Assembly (NCBI GenBank): GCA_017983755.1 | Contig: JAGOAU010000006.1 | Span: forward strand, 91,233-155,232 | Reading direction: 5' to 3' | DNA length: 64,000 nt | Source: Azonexus sp. | GTDB lineage: Bacteria > Pseudomonadota > Gammaproteobacteria > Burkholderiales > Rhodocyclaceae | Part shown: one piece after another, positions 1-10,294 of the stretch | Layout: each line of letters opens with the position of its first letter | How positions within the stretch are numbered: the stretch's first letter is position 1 | Notes under the pieces: model-generated | What the model saw: the letters and a program-made list of their open reading frames with translations, nothing else | What the model was told of the DNA's origin: nothing | Databases searched by the model: none | Program-made: the position numbers and the translations under genes

Positions 1-45
1 AAATGGACTGAAGGGCGTTACGGTCAACGGGGCGCGACCGGCGGT

Positions 46-1515
46 TTATGCATCCGCGCAGGCCAGCCCCGCCTCGACGGCTTCGGGGTCGACCAGCCTG
101 TCCCACGGCTCCATCAACACCAGCATCAGCAGCTTGTCGAATTCGCTGGCGAAGCGCTCGACAATATGCTCCGGGTCAGGTACCAGCCCCTTGTCGGTAA
201 TCAGGCCAAACTGCACCTTGCCATCGTATGAGAGGATCGAGACGCCCATGCCGATGTCGCCGGATTGCGGCACCCAGAACAACGGCTGGCACAGGCGCGC
301 GCCTGCCAGGTAAAGCGCGGTCTGCGGTCCCGGCACGTTGGTCATCACCGCGGTGGCCTTGCTGGCCAGCAGGTCGAGCACCTGTTGCTGCGCGAACCTG
401 GGCGCCATTCCGACCACGCCGAGAATCGATAGCGTCAGCGCCGCCTGGTAGGAACCCTTGAGCTTTTCCATCCGCTCGCGCGTGGCGTAGAGCCGGGCCA
501 GCGGATTTTCGATGCCGACCGGCAGTTCGAGCGCGACGAGGCCGAAGCGGTTGCCGAGCGTTCCCGCATCCTGCGGGCGTCGCATGTTGACCGGCACCAG
601 GGCGCGGATTTCCACATCGTCGACCGCATCGCCACGCTCGACCAGGTAGGCGCGCAAGGCACCGGCAGCGGCCGAGAGCAGCATGTCGTTGACCGAACAG
701 CCAAGCACCTTGCCAACGGCCTTGACCTCGGGCAGCGACATCGGTTCCGACCATGCCACCCGCTTGGCAACGCCCGGCTTGCCCTTGAAGCAGGTCGGGC
801 TGTCATCCGGCATGGTGGCGAGCTTGGCGATCTCGCCGGCAATGCTGGTGGCGATACGGGTGTAGTCAAGCACCTTGGCCGGGTTGCTCAGCAGATCGAC
901 ATACCTGGCCCACAGGTTGGTCGACACGCGAACCGAGGTCAGCATGGCATCGGTCATCGGGCGCCAGATTGCATCCCAGAACAGGTCATCCTCCTCGACC
1001 CCGTCGTCCTCATCCTGCACCGCAACACGTTTCGGCGGATGCGCCCCCGCTACACCTGGCGAGGTTTCGGTCATCGAGAGAATGACGCCGACCAGCGCGA
1101 TCCCGTCGGCGATGCTGTGATGAATCCGCATGATGAGCGCCTGGCCGCCGAGCGCGGTATCGACCAGATGCATTTCCCACAGCGGACGACTGGGGTTGAG
1201 CGGGGTCGCCGCGAGATCTGCGACGAAATGCTGCAGTTCTACCTTGCCCGCCGGAACCGGCAGCACTTCGCGATGCAGGTGGTGGTCGAGGTCGAAGTCG
1301 GGGTCGTCCTGCCAGACGTAGCCCGCTCCCTCGGCCACGGCAACTTGGCGGAAGCGGCGAAAACCGAGCATGCGGCGCTCGATGCTGGCGCGCAGACGCT
1401 CGTAATCCAGTTGCCCCTCGAACAGGAGAACACCGACAATCTGCATCAGGTTGGACGGCCGGTCCATGCGCAGCCAGGCAGTATCCACGTTGGAAATGCG
1501 CTCGCGAGACGGCAT
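46..1515 (-). CDS. Wax ester synthase / diacylglycerol O-acyltransferase (WS/DGAT family)
   Basis: This 489-residue protein belongs to the bacterial WS/DGAT family, which transfers an acyl group from acyl-CoA to a fatty alcohol or diacylglycerol to make neutral storage lipid at the inner face of the membrane. The acyltransferase motif HHxxxDG is present as HHSIADG at residues 132-138, and the length matches the family (about 450-500). The C-terminal half has the usual WS/DGAT region with an NVPGP segment. The ATG is preceded by GGAG at suitable spacing. It is transcribed away from an acyl-CoA-binding protein gene, which suggests a shared role in acyl-CoA handling. Which acceptor (alcohol or diacylglycerol) is used cannot be told from sequence. 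Confidence 0.93.
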   Translation of the reverse strand: MPSRERISNVDTAWLRMDRPSNLMQIVGVLLFEGQLDYERLRASIERRMLGFRRFRQVAVAEGAGYVWQDDPDFDLDHHLHREVLPVPAGKVELQHFVADLAATPLNPSRPLWEMHLVDTALGGQALIMRIHHSIADGIALVGVILSMTETSPGVAGAHPPKRVAVQDEDDGVEEDDLFWDAIWRPMTDAMLTSVRVSTNLWARYVDLLSNPAKVLDYTRIATSIAGEIAKLATMPDDSPTCFKGKPGVAKRVAWSEPMSLPEVKAVGKVLGCSVNDMLLSAAAGALRAYLVERGDAVDDVEIRALVPVNMRRPQDAGTLGNRFGLVALELPVGIENPLARLYATRERMEKLKGSYQAALTLSILGVVGMAPRFAQQQVLDLLASKATAVMTNVPGPQTALYLAGARLCQPLFWVPQSGDIGMGVSILSYDGKVQFGLITDKGLVPDPEHIVERFASEFDKLLMLVLMEPWDRLVDPEAVEAGLACADA

Positions 1516-1544
1516 TACGAACTCCGTTGAATGGATTGAATATC

Positions 1545-1550
1545 TATAAT
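1545..1550 (+). promoter_or_regulatory. -10 element upstream of acyl-CoA-binding protein gene
   Basis: A perfect TATAAT lies 35 bases before the ATG of the acyl-CoA-binding protein gene, in the 69-base divergent spacer. No good -35 hexamer is seen at 16-18 bases, so the promoter may rely on an activator. Confidence 0.45.
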
Positions 1551-1584
1551 ACCGACAATTTACAGGCCATTCGAGGAGATACCG

Positions 1585-1839
1585 ATGAGCAATCTCAAAA
1601 CTACATTCGACGCCGCCGTCGCCGCCTCAAAGACACTGAACGAGCGCCCCGACAACCAGACGCTTCTGCGCATCTATTCCCTCTTCAAGCAGGCTACCGA
1701 GGGCGACGTCAGCGGCAAGCGCCCCGGCTTCACCGACCTCGTCGGTCGCGCCAAATACGACGCCTGGGCCAGCCTCCAGGGAACATCCGCCGATACCGCC
1801 ATGCAGGCCTACATCGACCTGATCGGCAAGCTAAAGTGA
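1585..1839 (+). CDS. Acyl-CoA-binding protein
   Basis: This 84-residue protein has the full length and sequence pattern of the ACBP family, a four-helix protein that binds medium and long-chain acyl-CoA esters in the cytoplasm. The family signature around YSLFKQAT (residues 31-38) and the later KYDAW segment are clear. GAGGAG ten bases before the ATG is a strong ribosome binding site. It is divergent from the wax ester synthase gene, so it may buffer or deliver acyl-CoA to that enzyme; this last point is inference. Confidence 0.95.
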   Translation: MSNLKTTFDAAVAASKTLNERPDNQTLLRIYSLFKQATEGDVSGKRPGFTDLVGRAKYDAWASLQGTSADTAMQAYIDLIGKLK

Positions 1840-1967
1840 CCTGCTACCCGGGATTAGCACGGTAGCGACATAGAGCGTGCCGCATAGGGATCTAGAGGGG
1901 CGTATCGGGCGAACCCATGGAGTTGATCGGCAGCGAGATACGACGGTATCCCCCTAAGCCATAGGCA

Positions 1968-1993
1968 CAAAAACAAAACGCCCCGAAGGGCGC
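1968..1993 (-). terminator. Intrinsic terminator after tRNA-Ser
   Basis: On the minus strand a GCGCCC/GGGCG(T) stem with a TTCG tetraloop is followed by TTTGTTTTTG. It lies 16 bases past the 3' end of the tRNA-Ser gene. Confidence 0.75.
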
Positions 1994-2009
1994 ATGTTTT
2001 TGATATTAC

Positions 2010-2102
2010 TGGCGGAGACGGAGGGATTCGAACCCTCGATGCAGGTTTTGCCCGCATGCTCCCTTAGCAGGGGAGTGCCTTCGACCTCTCGGCCACGTCT
2101 CC
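2010..2102 (-). tRNA. tRNA-Ser (GCT)
   Basis: The minus strand folds as a 93-base type II tRNA with a long variable arm. The acceptor stem GGAGACG pairs with CGTCTCC, the discriminator is G, and CCA is encoded. The anticodon loop reads CTGCTAA with anticodon GCT, and the T-arm carries GGTTCGAAT-like sequence. Confidence 0.95.
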
Positions 2103-2128
2103 GGATCCAGACTTCAACGAAGGCGCGG

Positions 2129-2157
2129 ATGATATAGCCTCCGCGCCCTGTGGTCAA
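2129..2157 (-). promoter_or_regulatory. Promoter of tRNA-Ser
   Basis: On the minus strand TTGACC (2152-2157) and TATCAT (2129-2134) are separated by 17 bases, placing a start site close to the tRNA 5' end. It lies between the lysC stop codon and the tRNA. Confidence 0.6.
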
Positions 2158-2159
2158 AC

Positions 2160-3380
2160 TTACTGGTCGAGACCGAAGGTGCGGTGCAGGACGCGGACGG
2201 CCAGTTCCAGGTATTTTTCGTCGAGAACGACGGAAATCTTGATCTCGGAAGTGGAGATCATCTGGATATTGATCCCCTCGTCAGCCAGCGCCTTGAACAT
2301 CTGGCTGGCGACGCCCGGGTGCGAACGCATGCCGACGCCGACGGCGGAAACCTTGCAGATCTTGTTGTCGCCGGTCACTTCGCGGGCGCCCAATTCCGCC
2401 TTTACCTTCTCGAGAATACCCATCGCCTTGGCGTATTCGCCGCGGTTGACGGTGAAGGAGAAGTCGGTGGTGCCGTCGTGGCCGACGTTCTGGATGATCA
2501 TGTCGACGTCGATGTTGGCGTCGGCGATGGCGCCCAGGATCTGGTAGGCGATGCCCGGCTTGTCCGGTACGCCGAGCATGGTCAGCTTGGCTTCGTCGCG
2601 ATTGAAGGCGATACCGGAGATGATCGGTTGTTCCATGTTCTTGTCTTCCTCAACAGTGATCAGCGTGCCTTCCCCTTCGTCCTGGAAGCTGGAAAGAACG
2701 CGCAGTTTGACCTTGTACTTGCCGGCGAATTCAACCGAGCGGATCTGCAGCACCTTGGAGCCGAGGCTGGCCATTTCCAGCATTTCCTCGAAGGTGATGG
2801 TGTCGAGCTTCTTCGCTTCCGGCACGACGCGCGGGTCGGTGGTGTAAACGCCATCGACGTCGGTGTAGATCTGGCACTCGTCCGCCTTCAGCGCGGCGGC
2901 CAGCGCCACACCCGAGGTATCGGAGCCGCCGCGGCCGAGCGTGGTGATGTTGCCGTCGGCATCGACGCCCTGGAAGCCGGCGACGACCACGACGTTGCCG
3001 GCATCGAGATCACGGCGCATGTTGGCTTCATCGATCGACAGGATGCGCGCCTTGGTGTGCGTGCTGTCGGTCAGTACCTTGACCTGGCCGCCGGTGTAGC
3101 TCTTGGCCGAGCAGCCAATGTCCTTCAGCGCCATGGCCAGCAGGCCGATGGTGACCTGTTCGCCGGTGGACATGATCATGTCTAGCTCGCGCGGATCGGG
3201 GTTGGCCTGCACTTCCTTGGCCAGAGCAATCAGCTTGTTGGTTTCGCCGCTCATCGCGGAAACCACGACCACGACCTGGTGGCCCTGCGCCTGGAACCTG
3301 GCAACCCGCTTGGCGACATTCTTGATGCGCTCGGGGTTGCCGACCGAGGTGCCGCCGTATTTTTGAACAATCAACGCCAT
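2160..3380 (-). CDS. lysC: Aspartate kinase
   Basis: Aspartokinase catalyses the ATP-dependent phosphorylation of aspartate, the first step toward lysine, threonine and methionine. The protein has 406 residues, normal for the class whose alpha and beta subunits come from one gene. The N-terminal KYGGTSV motif (residues 7-13) begins the amino acid kinase domain. Two ACT domains for allosteric amino acid binding occupy about residues 265-406. An internal Met near residue 249 (MEQPIISG) matches the usual beta-subunit start in this family. The gene appears monocistronic, with a tRNA-Ser downstream under its own promoter. Confidence 0.97.
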   Translation of the reverse strand: MALIVQKYGGTSVGNPERIKNVAKRVARFQAQGHQVVVVVSAMSGETNKLIALAKEVQANPDPRELDMIMSTGEQVTIGLLAMALKDIGCSAKSYTGGQVKVLTDSTHTKARILSIDEANMRRDLDAGNVVVVAGFQGVDADGNITTLGRGGSDTSGVALAAALKADECQIYTDVDGVYTTDPRVVPEAKKLDTITFEEMLEMASLGSKVLQIRSVEFAGKYKVKLRVLSSFQDEGEGTLITVEEDKNMEQPIISGIAFNRDEAKLTMLGVPDKPGIAYQILGAIADANIDVDMIIQNVGHDGTTDFSFTVNRGEYAKAMGILEKVKAELGAREVTGDNKICKVSAVGVGMRSHPGVASQMFKALADEGINIQMISTSEIKISVVLDEKYLELAVRVLHRTFGLDQ

Positions 3381-3454
3381 GGAATCATCCGGTTGAACGT
3401 TAGGAAAGGGCGAGATTTTACCTCACCCAGGCAATTTTCCGAAGAAACGGGGAC

Positions 3455-4381
3455 TCAGAGATCGGCCAGCGAACGCAGGTGCGCACCGACGCTGCGCGCC
3501 AGCGAGGTCATCACGTAGCCGCCTTCGAGCATCGAAACGATGCGTTTTTCCGAGAATTGCGCGGCGACCTTCTTCAACTCTTCGGTGCACCAGGCGTAAT
3601 CCTTCTCCAGCAGCTTGAGGCCACCCATGTCGTCCTCGTAATGACCGTCGAAACCGGCCGAGATGAAGATCATCTGCGGCTTGAATTCCTTCAGGCGCGG
3701 CATCCAGACCTGCATCACCGCGTCGCGGAATTCCTCACCGCCACAACCCGCCGCCAGCGGCACGTTGCACATATTGGCCGCCGGCTTGTCGGCGCCGCTG
3801 TAGGGGTAGAACGGATGCTGGAAGATACTGCACATCAGCACCTGCTCGTCGCCGGCGAAACAGTCTTCGGTGCCGTTGCCGTGATGCACGTCGAAGTCGA
3901 TGATGGCGACCCGTTCCAGACCGTGCGCCTTCAGGGCATGGCGGGCGGCGACACCGATATTGTTGAAGAAGCAGAAGCCCATCGGATTGGCCTTCTCGGC
4001 GTGGTGGCCGGGCGGGCGGACAGCGCAAAAGGCGTTCTCGATTTCGCCTTTCATGACCAGGTCGACCGCATGGCAACCGGCACCAGCGGCGCGCAGGGCC
4101 GCCTGCCAGGTATGCGGATTCATCGCCGTATCCGGGTCGAGGTGGACGACACCGTGTTCCGGCGAGGCACGCTTGATGCGCTCCAGATGCGATGCCGGAT
4201 GCACGCGCAGCAGTTGCTCGAAGGTGGCAAGCGGCGCGTCGTAATAGACGAAATAGGCATCGATCCCCTGGGCAATCAGGTGATCGTTGATGGCGGTAAG
4301 GCGTTGCGGGCATTCCGGGTGATGCGAACCCATATCGTGCAACTGGCAGTCACGATGGGTGATGATGGCAGTGGTCGTCAC
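3455..4381 (-). CDS. Histone deacetylase family (acetoin utilisation-like) deacetylase
   Basis: The protein is a class II-type HDAC-family zinc amidohydrolase. It shows RPPGHHA with the paired active-site histidines, FDVHHGNGT with zinc ligands, and SAGFDGH near the C-terminus. Bacterial members deacetylate polyamines or acylated lysine; the substrate here is not known. I chose the GTG at 4381 because AGAGAGAG sits five bases upstream. An in-frame ATG at 4435 would add 18 basic residues unlike the family. It is divergent from the moxR operon. Confidence 0.9.
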   Translation of the reverse strand: MTTTAIITHRDCQLHDMGSHHPECPQRLTAINDHLIAQGIDAYFVYYDAPLATFEQLLRVHPASHLERIKRASPEHGVVHLDPDTAMNPHTWQAALRAAGAGCHAVDLVMKGEIENAFCAVRPPGHHAEKANPMGFCFFNNIGVAARHALKAHGLERVAIIDFDVHHGNGTEDCFAGDEQVLMCSIFQHPFYPYSGADKPAANMCNVPLAAGCGGEEFRDAVMQVWMPRLKEFKPQMIFISAGFDGHYEDDMGGLKLLEKDYAWCTEELKKVAAQFSEKRIVSMLEGGYVMTSLARSVGAHLRSLADL

Positions 4382-4503
4382 TTGTTCTCTCTCTCCGAAC
4401 CGGCGCACTCTATGCGGCGCACGTCGAAATGTCATTATCGACCCAATCGGCGCGCCGCTTCAAGCATTAGAATGGATTCCGCCAACATTTTCGGGAATGC
4501 CAC

Positions 4504-5451
<948 letters not shown>

Positions 5452-5455
5452 CGCC

Positions 5456-6412
5456 GTGCCGCTGCTCGCCAATCTTAAGCGCCGCCTGTTTCGCTGGCAG
5501 AGCGACGGCACTGCACCGCTGCGCCTTGGCCAGCGCCGCATCTTCATCCTGCCGACCCGCGCCGGCCTGCTCTTCGCCGCCGCCCTGCTCGCCATGCTCA
5601 CCGGCGCCATCAACTACAACCTGGCGCTCGGCCACGCCCTGGTCTTCCTGCTCGCCGGCCTCGCGCTGGTCGGCATGGTGCACGCCTTCCGCAACCTTTA
5701 CGGCCTGACCATCGCACCCGGGCGCTGCCTGCCGGTGTTCGCCGGCGACCTCGCGCTCTTTCCGCTCCAGCTTTCCAGCGACCGGGCGTCGCCGCGACTG
5801 GCGCTGGAATTGCGCGCCGGCGACGGCCAACCGACCGTAACTTGCGCCGTCGCCGCACACGGCCTGTCCGACACCAGCGTGCCGGTCATTTCGAGCCGGC
5901 GCGGCTGGCTGGAACTGCCACGCACGAGGCTCTCGACCACCTATCCGCTTGGCCTGTTCGTCGCCTGGAGCTACCTGCAGCCAGCCATGCGTTGCCTGGT
6001 CTACCCGCAGCCCCTGCCGACACCGCTGCCGCCGCTGCAGGCGGCAACGCGGGCCGGCGATCAGCGCGGCGCTAATGGTCAGGAGGACTTTTCCGGCTTC
6101 CGCGAACGCCAGCCGGCCGACTCGCCGCGTCACGTCGCCTGGAAGGCCAGCGCTCGCGATGGCGGGCAGCGGCCGTTGCTGGTCAAGCAGTTCGCCGGCG
6201 GCGCCCAGCATGAGTTGCGGCTCGACTGGGAGCTGACGCCGGAAACCGCCGCGCCGGAAACCCGCATCGCGATCCTCGCCGGCTGGGTATTGGCAGCCGA
6301 GGAAGAAGGCGCCTGTTACGGTCTACGCCTGCCGGGGCACGAAATTGCGCCGGGTAGCGGCGACCTGCACCGCCACCGCTGCCTCGAAGCGCTGGCGCTC
6401 CTGCCGGCATGA
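5456..6412 (+). CDS. DUF58 domain-containing protein
   Basis: This 318-residue protein starts with GTG four bases after the moxR stop. Two hydrophobic segments lie within about residues 27-70. The DUF58 signature with a DxxxHVAWKASAR-type motif is near residue 220. DUF58 proteins are the usual partners of MoxR ATPases and of membrane transglutaminases; no enzyme activity is established. The stop codon overlaps the next start as ATGA. Confidence 0.88.
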   Translation: MPLLANLKRRLFRWQSDGTAPLRLGQRRIFILPTRAGLLFAAALLAMLTGAINYNLALGHALVFLLAGLALVGMVHAFRNLYGLTIAPGRCLPVFAGDLALFPLQLSSDRASPRLALELRAGDGQPTVTCAVAAHGLSDTSVPVISSRRGWLELPRTRLSTTYPLGLFVAWSYLQPAMRCLVYPQPLPTPLPPLQAATRAGDQRGANGQEDFSGFRERQPADSPRHVAWKASARDGGQRPLLVKQFAGGAQHELRLDWELTPETAAPETRIAILAGWVLAAEEEGACYGLRLPGHEIAPGSGDLHRHRCLEALALLPA

Positions 6413-8349
6413 GCACGCGCCCCGCCGAAGCCCTCGACCGCGGCGCCGCGCCGTGGCTTTTTGCCGCCGCGCTGGCGACGACGCTGCCGCATGCCGAACA
6501 TCAGCCGCTGTGGCTTAGCGCCCTGACCGCCGCGATCCTTGCCTGGGCAGGCTGGCTGTGGTGGCGCAACGAGCGGCTACCCGGCCGCTGGCCGCTGATA
6601 CTGCTGGTGGCGGTGGCCTGCGGCGGTGTGCTGTTCGAGTTCCGCACCCTGTTCGGGCGCGATGCCGGCGTCGCCATGCTGGTCGTCTTCATGGCCATGA
6701 AACTGCTCGAACTGCGCAGCCGCCGGGACGCCACCGTCGTCGTCACACTCGGTTATTTCCTGCTGCTGACCCATTATTTTTATTCGCAGAGCATTCCGAC
6801 CGGGGTCTGGCTGCTGGCCACGATGACGCTGGTCACCGCCACCCTGATCCGCCTGCACGGCGGCACGGCCAGCACACCGATGGCAACGTTGCGCTACGCC
6901 GCCCTGCTGACGCTGCAGGCGATCCCCTTCATGCTGGTGCTTTACCTCCTGTTCCCGCGCGTCGCCGGGCCGCTCTGGGGCCTGCCGCAGGATGCCCACG
7001 CCGGGCGCAGCGGTTTGTCGGAGCAGATGGCGCCGGGCAACATCGCAAATCTCGCGCTCAGTGGCGAAATCGCCTTTCGCGTGCGCTTCGCCGAGCCGCT
7101 ACCGCCGCGCGGCCGGCTCTACTGGCGCGGCCCGGTCCTCGAATACTACGACGGCAGGACTTGGCGGCCGCAACCAAGCCGCCTGCGGCCGCCGCAGGTC
7201 GAGGCGCTGTCGCCGCCGCTGGCCTACGAAACGACGCTCGAAGCGCATCAGCAACGCTGGTTGCTGGCTCTCGATGCGCCGGGTACGCTGCCTGCAGATT
7301 TGGTCCTTGAAAGCACGTTGACCGCAACCAGCCGCGTACCGCTCACCCAGCGCCAACGTTTTTCCCTGACGGCCTTCCTCGATTTCCGTTTCAACCGGGA
7401 CGAGGATCAGGCAGTGCTGCGCCGCAACCTCGCCTTCCCCGCCAATGCCAACCCGCGCTCGCGCGCGCTGGCCGAGTCCTGGCGACAGTCCGACCCCGAT
7501 CCGGAACGACTGGTGCAGAAGGCACTGACGCTGTTTTCCGGCGCCAGCTTCACCTACACATTGCAACCGCCGCTGCTCGGCGAGCACCCGGTCGATGATT
7601 TCCTGTTCGTCACCCAGCGCGGCTTCTGCGAACACTACGCCTCTGCCTTCGTCGTCCTGATGCGCGCCGCCGGCGTGCCGGCGCGGGTCGTCACGGGCTA
7701 TCAGGGCGGCGAGGCGAACCCGGTCGACGGCTTCGTCATCGTCCGCCAATCCGATGCCCATGCCTGGGCCGAAGTCTGGCTTGCCGGCCGCGGCTGGACG
7801 CGCATCGACCCGACTGCCGCCGTGTCGCCGACCCGCGTCGAAAGCGGCATCGTCGCCGCCATGCCGGCCGGCGAACCCCTGCCGGCGCTGATCCAGTTGC
7901 GCAGTGACTGGCTGCGCACCCTGCAGTTCCGCTGGGAAGCGATCAACAATGCCTGGAACCAGTACGTCCTCGGCTACAACCCGCAGCGCCAGCGCGAAGT
8001 TCTCAGCCGCCTCGGCCTGCCCAACCCCGACTGGCGCAATCTGGCGGCCACCCTGGCAATCATCTGCGGCACGCTGCTACTGGCCATTACCGCCTGGGCC
8101 CTGTACCAGCGGCCACACCTCGACCCGGCCGCGCGCCTGTGGCAAAAAGCCTTGCGCCGGCTGGCGCGAAGACAAGTAAACTGCGCCCCTTGGGAAACGC
8201 CGCTGGCGCTCGCCCGGCGCCTCGAACATGAGCGCCCGGCCATGGCGTCGGCCGTCAGGGAAGTGGTCGACGCTTATCTGCAGGCGCGCTACAGCCGCTT
8301 CCCGGACGACCTGACTAAATTGCGCGCCGCCATCGCGCGGCTGCCCTGA
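6409..8349 (+). CDS. TgpA-like membrane transglutaminase (DUF3488/transglutaminase-like)
   Basis: A 646-residue membrane protein. About six hydrophobic segments fill residues 10-190, followed by a periplasmic transglutaminase-like domain. The catalytic region shows QRGFCEHYA with the Cys, SDAHAWAEVW with the His, and RIDPTA with the Asp. One more membrane segment is near residue 550, with a cytoplasmic tail. TgpA of Pseudomonas aeruginosa is the named relative and is essential there; the substrate is unknown. It ends the moxR-DUF58-tgpA operon by a four-base overlap. Confidence 0.92.
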   Translation: MSTRPAEALDRGAAPWLFAAALATTLPHAEHQPLWLSALTAAILAWAGWLWWRNERLPGRWPLILLVAVACGGVLFEFRTLFGRDAGVAMLVVFMAMKLLELRSRRDATVVVTLGYFLLLTHYFYSQSIPTGVWLLATMTLVTATLIRLHGGTASTPMATLRYAALLTLQAIPFMLVLYLLFPRVAGPLWGLPQDAHAGRSGLSEQMAPGNIANLALSGEIAFRVRFAEPLPPRGRLYWRGPVLEYYDGRTWRPQPSRLRPPQVEALSPPLAYETTLEAHQQRWLLALDAPGTLPADLVLESTLTATSRVPLTQRQRFSLTAFLDFRFNRDEDQAVLRRNLAFPANANPRSRALAESWRQSDPDPERLVQKALTLFSGASFTYTLQPPLLGEHPVDDFLFVTQRGFCEHYASAFVVLMRAAGVPARVVTGYQGGEANPVDGFVIVRQSDAHAWAEVWLAGRGWTRIDPTAAVSPTRVESGIVAAMPAGEPLPALIQLRSDWLRTLQFRWEAINNAWNQYVLGYNPQRQREVLSRLGLPNPDWRNLAATLAIICGTLLLAITAWALYQRPHLDPAARLWQKALRRLARRQVNCAPWETPLALARRLEHERPAMASAVREVVDAYLQARYSRFPDDLTKLRAAIARLP

Positions 8350-8360
8350 CGGAGAATGAT

Positions 8361-9353
8361 TTGAAACATGCCCTTGCCGCCCTGCTGCTTGCAGCATCGA
8401 CCTGTCTTTGCCAGGCAGCAACCGCCCTGCCCGGCTTTGCCGGCAATCCGGAGGTCGTCGAATTTGCCCGCGACCTTGAGCAGCGCCACGGCTTCAGCGC
8501 CGACCTGTTGCTGGAACAGTTCACGCAGGTCCGCCCCAACACCAAGGTTCTCGAACTCATCAAGCCACCGGCTTCGCCGGTGCAGCGCTCGTGGGAACGC
8601 TACCGGCCGCGTTTTCTGAACGAGCGGCGGATCAACTGGGGCGTGCAGTTCTGGCAGGAAAACCAGGTCAGCCTGGCGCGCGCCCGCGCCACCTATGGCG
8701 TCCCCGAAGAAATCATCGTCGCCATCATCGGCGTCGAAACCGAATACGGGCGCAACATGGGCAGTTTCCGCGTGCTCGAAGCACTTGCCACACTGGCTTT
8801 TTACTACCCGCGCCGCGCCGACTTCTTCCGTACCGAACTCGAACAATTCCTGCTGCTGGCGCGCGAGAATGACATGGACGCGGTCAATGTCCGCGGCTCC
8901 TTCGCCGGCGCGATCGGCATTCCGCAATTCATGCCTGGTAGCCAGCGGCGTTACGCGGTCGACTTCGACGGCGACCGGAAAGTCGATCTCTATGGCAGCG
9001 TCGATGACGCCATCGGCAGCGTTGCCCGCTTTCTCGAACAACACGGCTGGCAGGCCGGGCAGGCGGTTGCCGTCCCCGCACGCACGCGCGGCGAACCTGA
9101 GCGCAGCCTGATCGAGGCCGGTATTCAACCAACACTGAAGGTGGCCGACCTGGCACAACAGGGAATCACCGCGAGCGCCGACCCGCAGGCCGTGGTGACG
9201 CTGGTCGATCTCGTCTCTCCCGGCCGGGCGACGGAATACTGGCTCGGCTTTGACAATTTTTATGTCATCACCCGCTACAACCGCTCCAGTTTCTACGCCA
9301 TGTCGGTGTTCCAGCTAGCCGAGGAAATCCGGGCGCGCATGCCGCGCCAATGA
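8361..9353 (+). CDS. mltB: Lytic murein transglycosylase B
   Basis: MltB cleaves the glycan strand of peptidoglycan with formation of 1,6-anhydromuramic acid. The 330-residue protein has the catalytic Glu within GVETEYGRN, and GIPQFMPGS and DFDGDRKVDL are family motifs. The start is TTG, with GGAGAA five to ten bases upstream; the nearby ATG at 8356 runs into a stop at once. The N-terminus is a signal peptide of about 20 residues. Its Cys at residue 17 is not in an ideal lipobox, so it may be soluble periplasmic rather than a lipoprotein. It converges on rpoS with a five-base gap. Confidence 0.92.
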   Translation: MKHALAALLLAASTCLCQAATALPGFAGNPEVVEFARDLEQRHGFSADLLLEQFTQVRPNTKVLELIKPPASPVQRSWERYRPRFLNERRINWGVQFWQENQVSLARARATYGVPEEIIVAIIGVETEYGRNMGSFRVLEALATLAFYYPRRADFFRTELEQFLLLARENDMDAVNVRGSFAGAIGIPQFMPGSQRRYAVDFDGDRKVDLYGSVDDAIGSVARFLEQHGWQAGQAVAVPARTRGEPERSLIEAGIQPTLKVADLAQQGITASADPQAVVTLVDLVSPGRATEYWLGFDNFYVITRYNRSSFYAMSVFQLAEEIRARMPRQ

Positions 9354-9358
9354 GGCGG

Positions 9359-10294
9359 CTACAGTAGCGAGTCGCGGGCGATGCCGCCGCGCTTGACGAT
9401 CTTGCGCAGGCGGTCGAGCGCCTCGACCTGGATCTGCCGCACGCGTTCCCGGGTCAGGCCCAGCTCGCCGGCAAGCACGTCGAGAGTGGAAATATCGGCG
9501 CCGTTCAGCCCGTAACGCCGCTCTATGACCTGGCGTTGCCGTTGCGTGAGCTGGCCCAGCCAGTCGTTCAGCAGCGAGTCGGTCTCGCTGCATTGCAGCA
9601 GTGCTTCCGGATTGACCGCTGATTCATCGGCAATCGCCTCGCCGATGGTATGACTGGGATCGATCTCCAGCGGCGCATCGAGCGAGGCGATATGTTCGTT
9701 GAGCTGCAATATGCGCCGGACGTCGGCGACCGGGCGGTCGATCAGCGCGGCGATGCGCTCGACCGACGTCTCGCGATTGGCCGCCGAGTCGAGGTGGCGG
9801 ATGGCGCGCAGCACCAGGTTGATTTCCTTGACCACATGCACCGGCAGGCGGATCGTGCGCGACTGGTTCATGATGCCGCGCTCGATGCTCTGGCGCACCC
9901 ACCAGGTGGCATAGGTCGAGAAGCGGAAGCCGCGCTCCGGGTCGAATTTCTCCAGCGCATGGATCAGGCCGAGGTTGCCCTCCTCGATCAGGTCGAGCAG
10001 CGGAATGCCCCGGTTGAGGTAGTGCTTGGCGATATTCACGACCAGGCGCAGGTTGTGCTCGATCATCTTCTGGCGCGCCTGAAAATCCCCGGCGCGCACC
10101 CGGCGGGCCGTCGCCACCTCGTCATCCGGCGTCAGCAGCGGCTTGGCGCCGATTTCATTCAGGTAGAGCTGGGTGACGTCCTCAAGCAGTTCCAGTTCCG
10201 GGGCAATCGGCTCGGGATCGGGTAGCGGCGCCAGGTCGGCCTCAGCCGACGTCAGTTCGTCGTCTTCCGAATCCTCCGCCACCCCGGACATCAT
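9359..10294 (-). CDS. rpoS: RNA polymerase sigma factor RpoS
   Basis: The protein is a group 2 sigma factor of 311 residues for stationary-phase and general stress transcription. Region 1.2-2 is plain with DLIEEGNLGLIHA and RFSTYATWWVRQSIER. Region 3 and the region 4.2 helix-turn-helix (LTRERVRQIQVEALDRLR) follow. The acidic N-terminal 50 residues are typical of RpoS. I set the start at the ATG that overlaps the nlpD stop (ATGA at 10291-10294); the frame stays open further upstream but that is nlpD in another frame. The nlpD-rpoS order is the classical one. Confidence 0.95.
   Translation of the reverse strand: MMSGVAEDSEDDELTSAEADLAPLPDPEPIAPELELLEDVTQLYLNEIGAKPLLTPDDEVATARRVRAGDFQARQKMIEHNLRLVVNIAKHYLNRGIPLLDLIEEGNLGLIHALEKFDPERGFRFSTYATWWVRQSIERGIMNQSRTIRLPVHVVKEINLVLRAIRHLDSAANRETSVERIAALIDRPVADVRRILQLNEHIASLDAPLEIDPSHTIGEAIADESAVNPEALLQCSETDSLLNDWLGQLTQRQRQVIERRYGLNGADISTLDVLAGELGLTRERVRQIQVEALDRLRKIVKRGGIARDSLL

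Noticed and set aside
4061-4070. TGCGGTCGACC in the HDAC-like gene as a full motif
   Set aside because: The first half matches but the second half at the right spacing (GCGAAATCG) has only five of nine bases.
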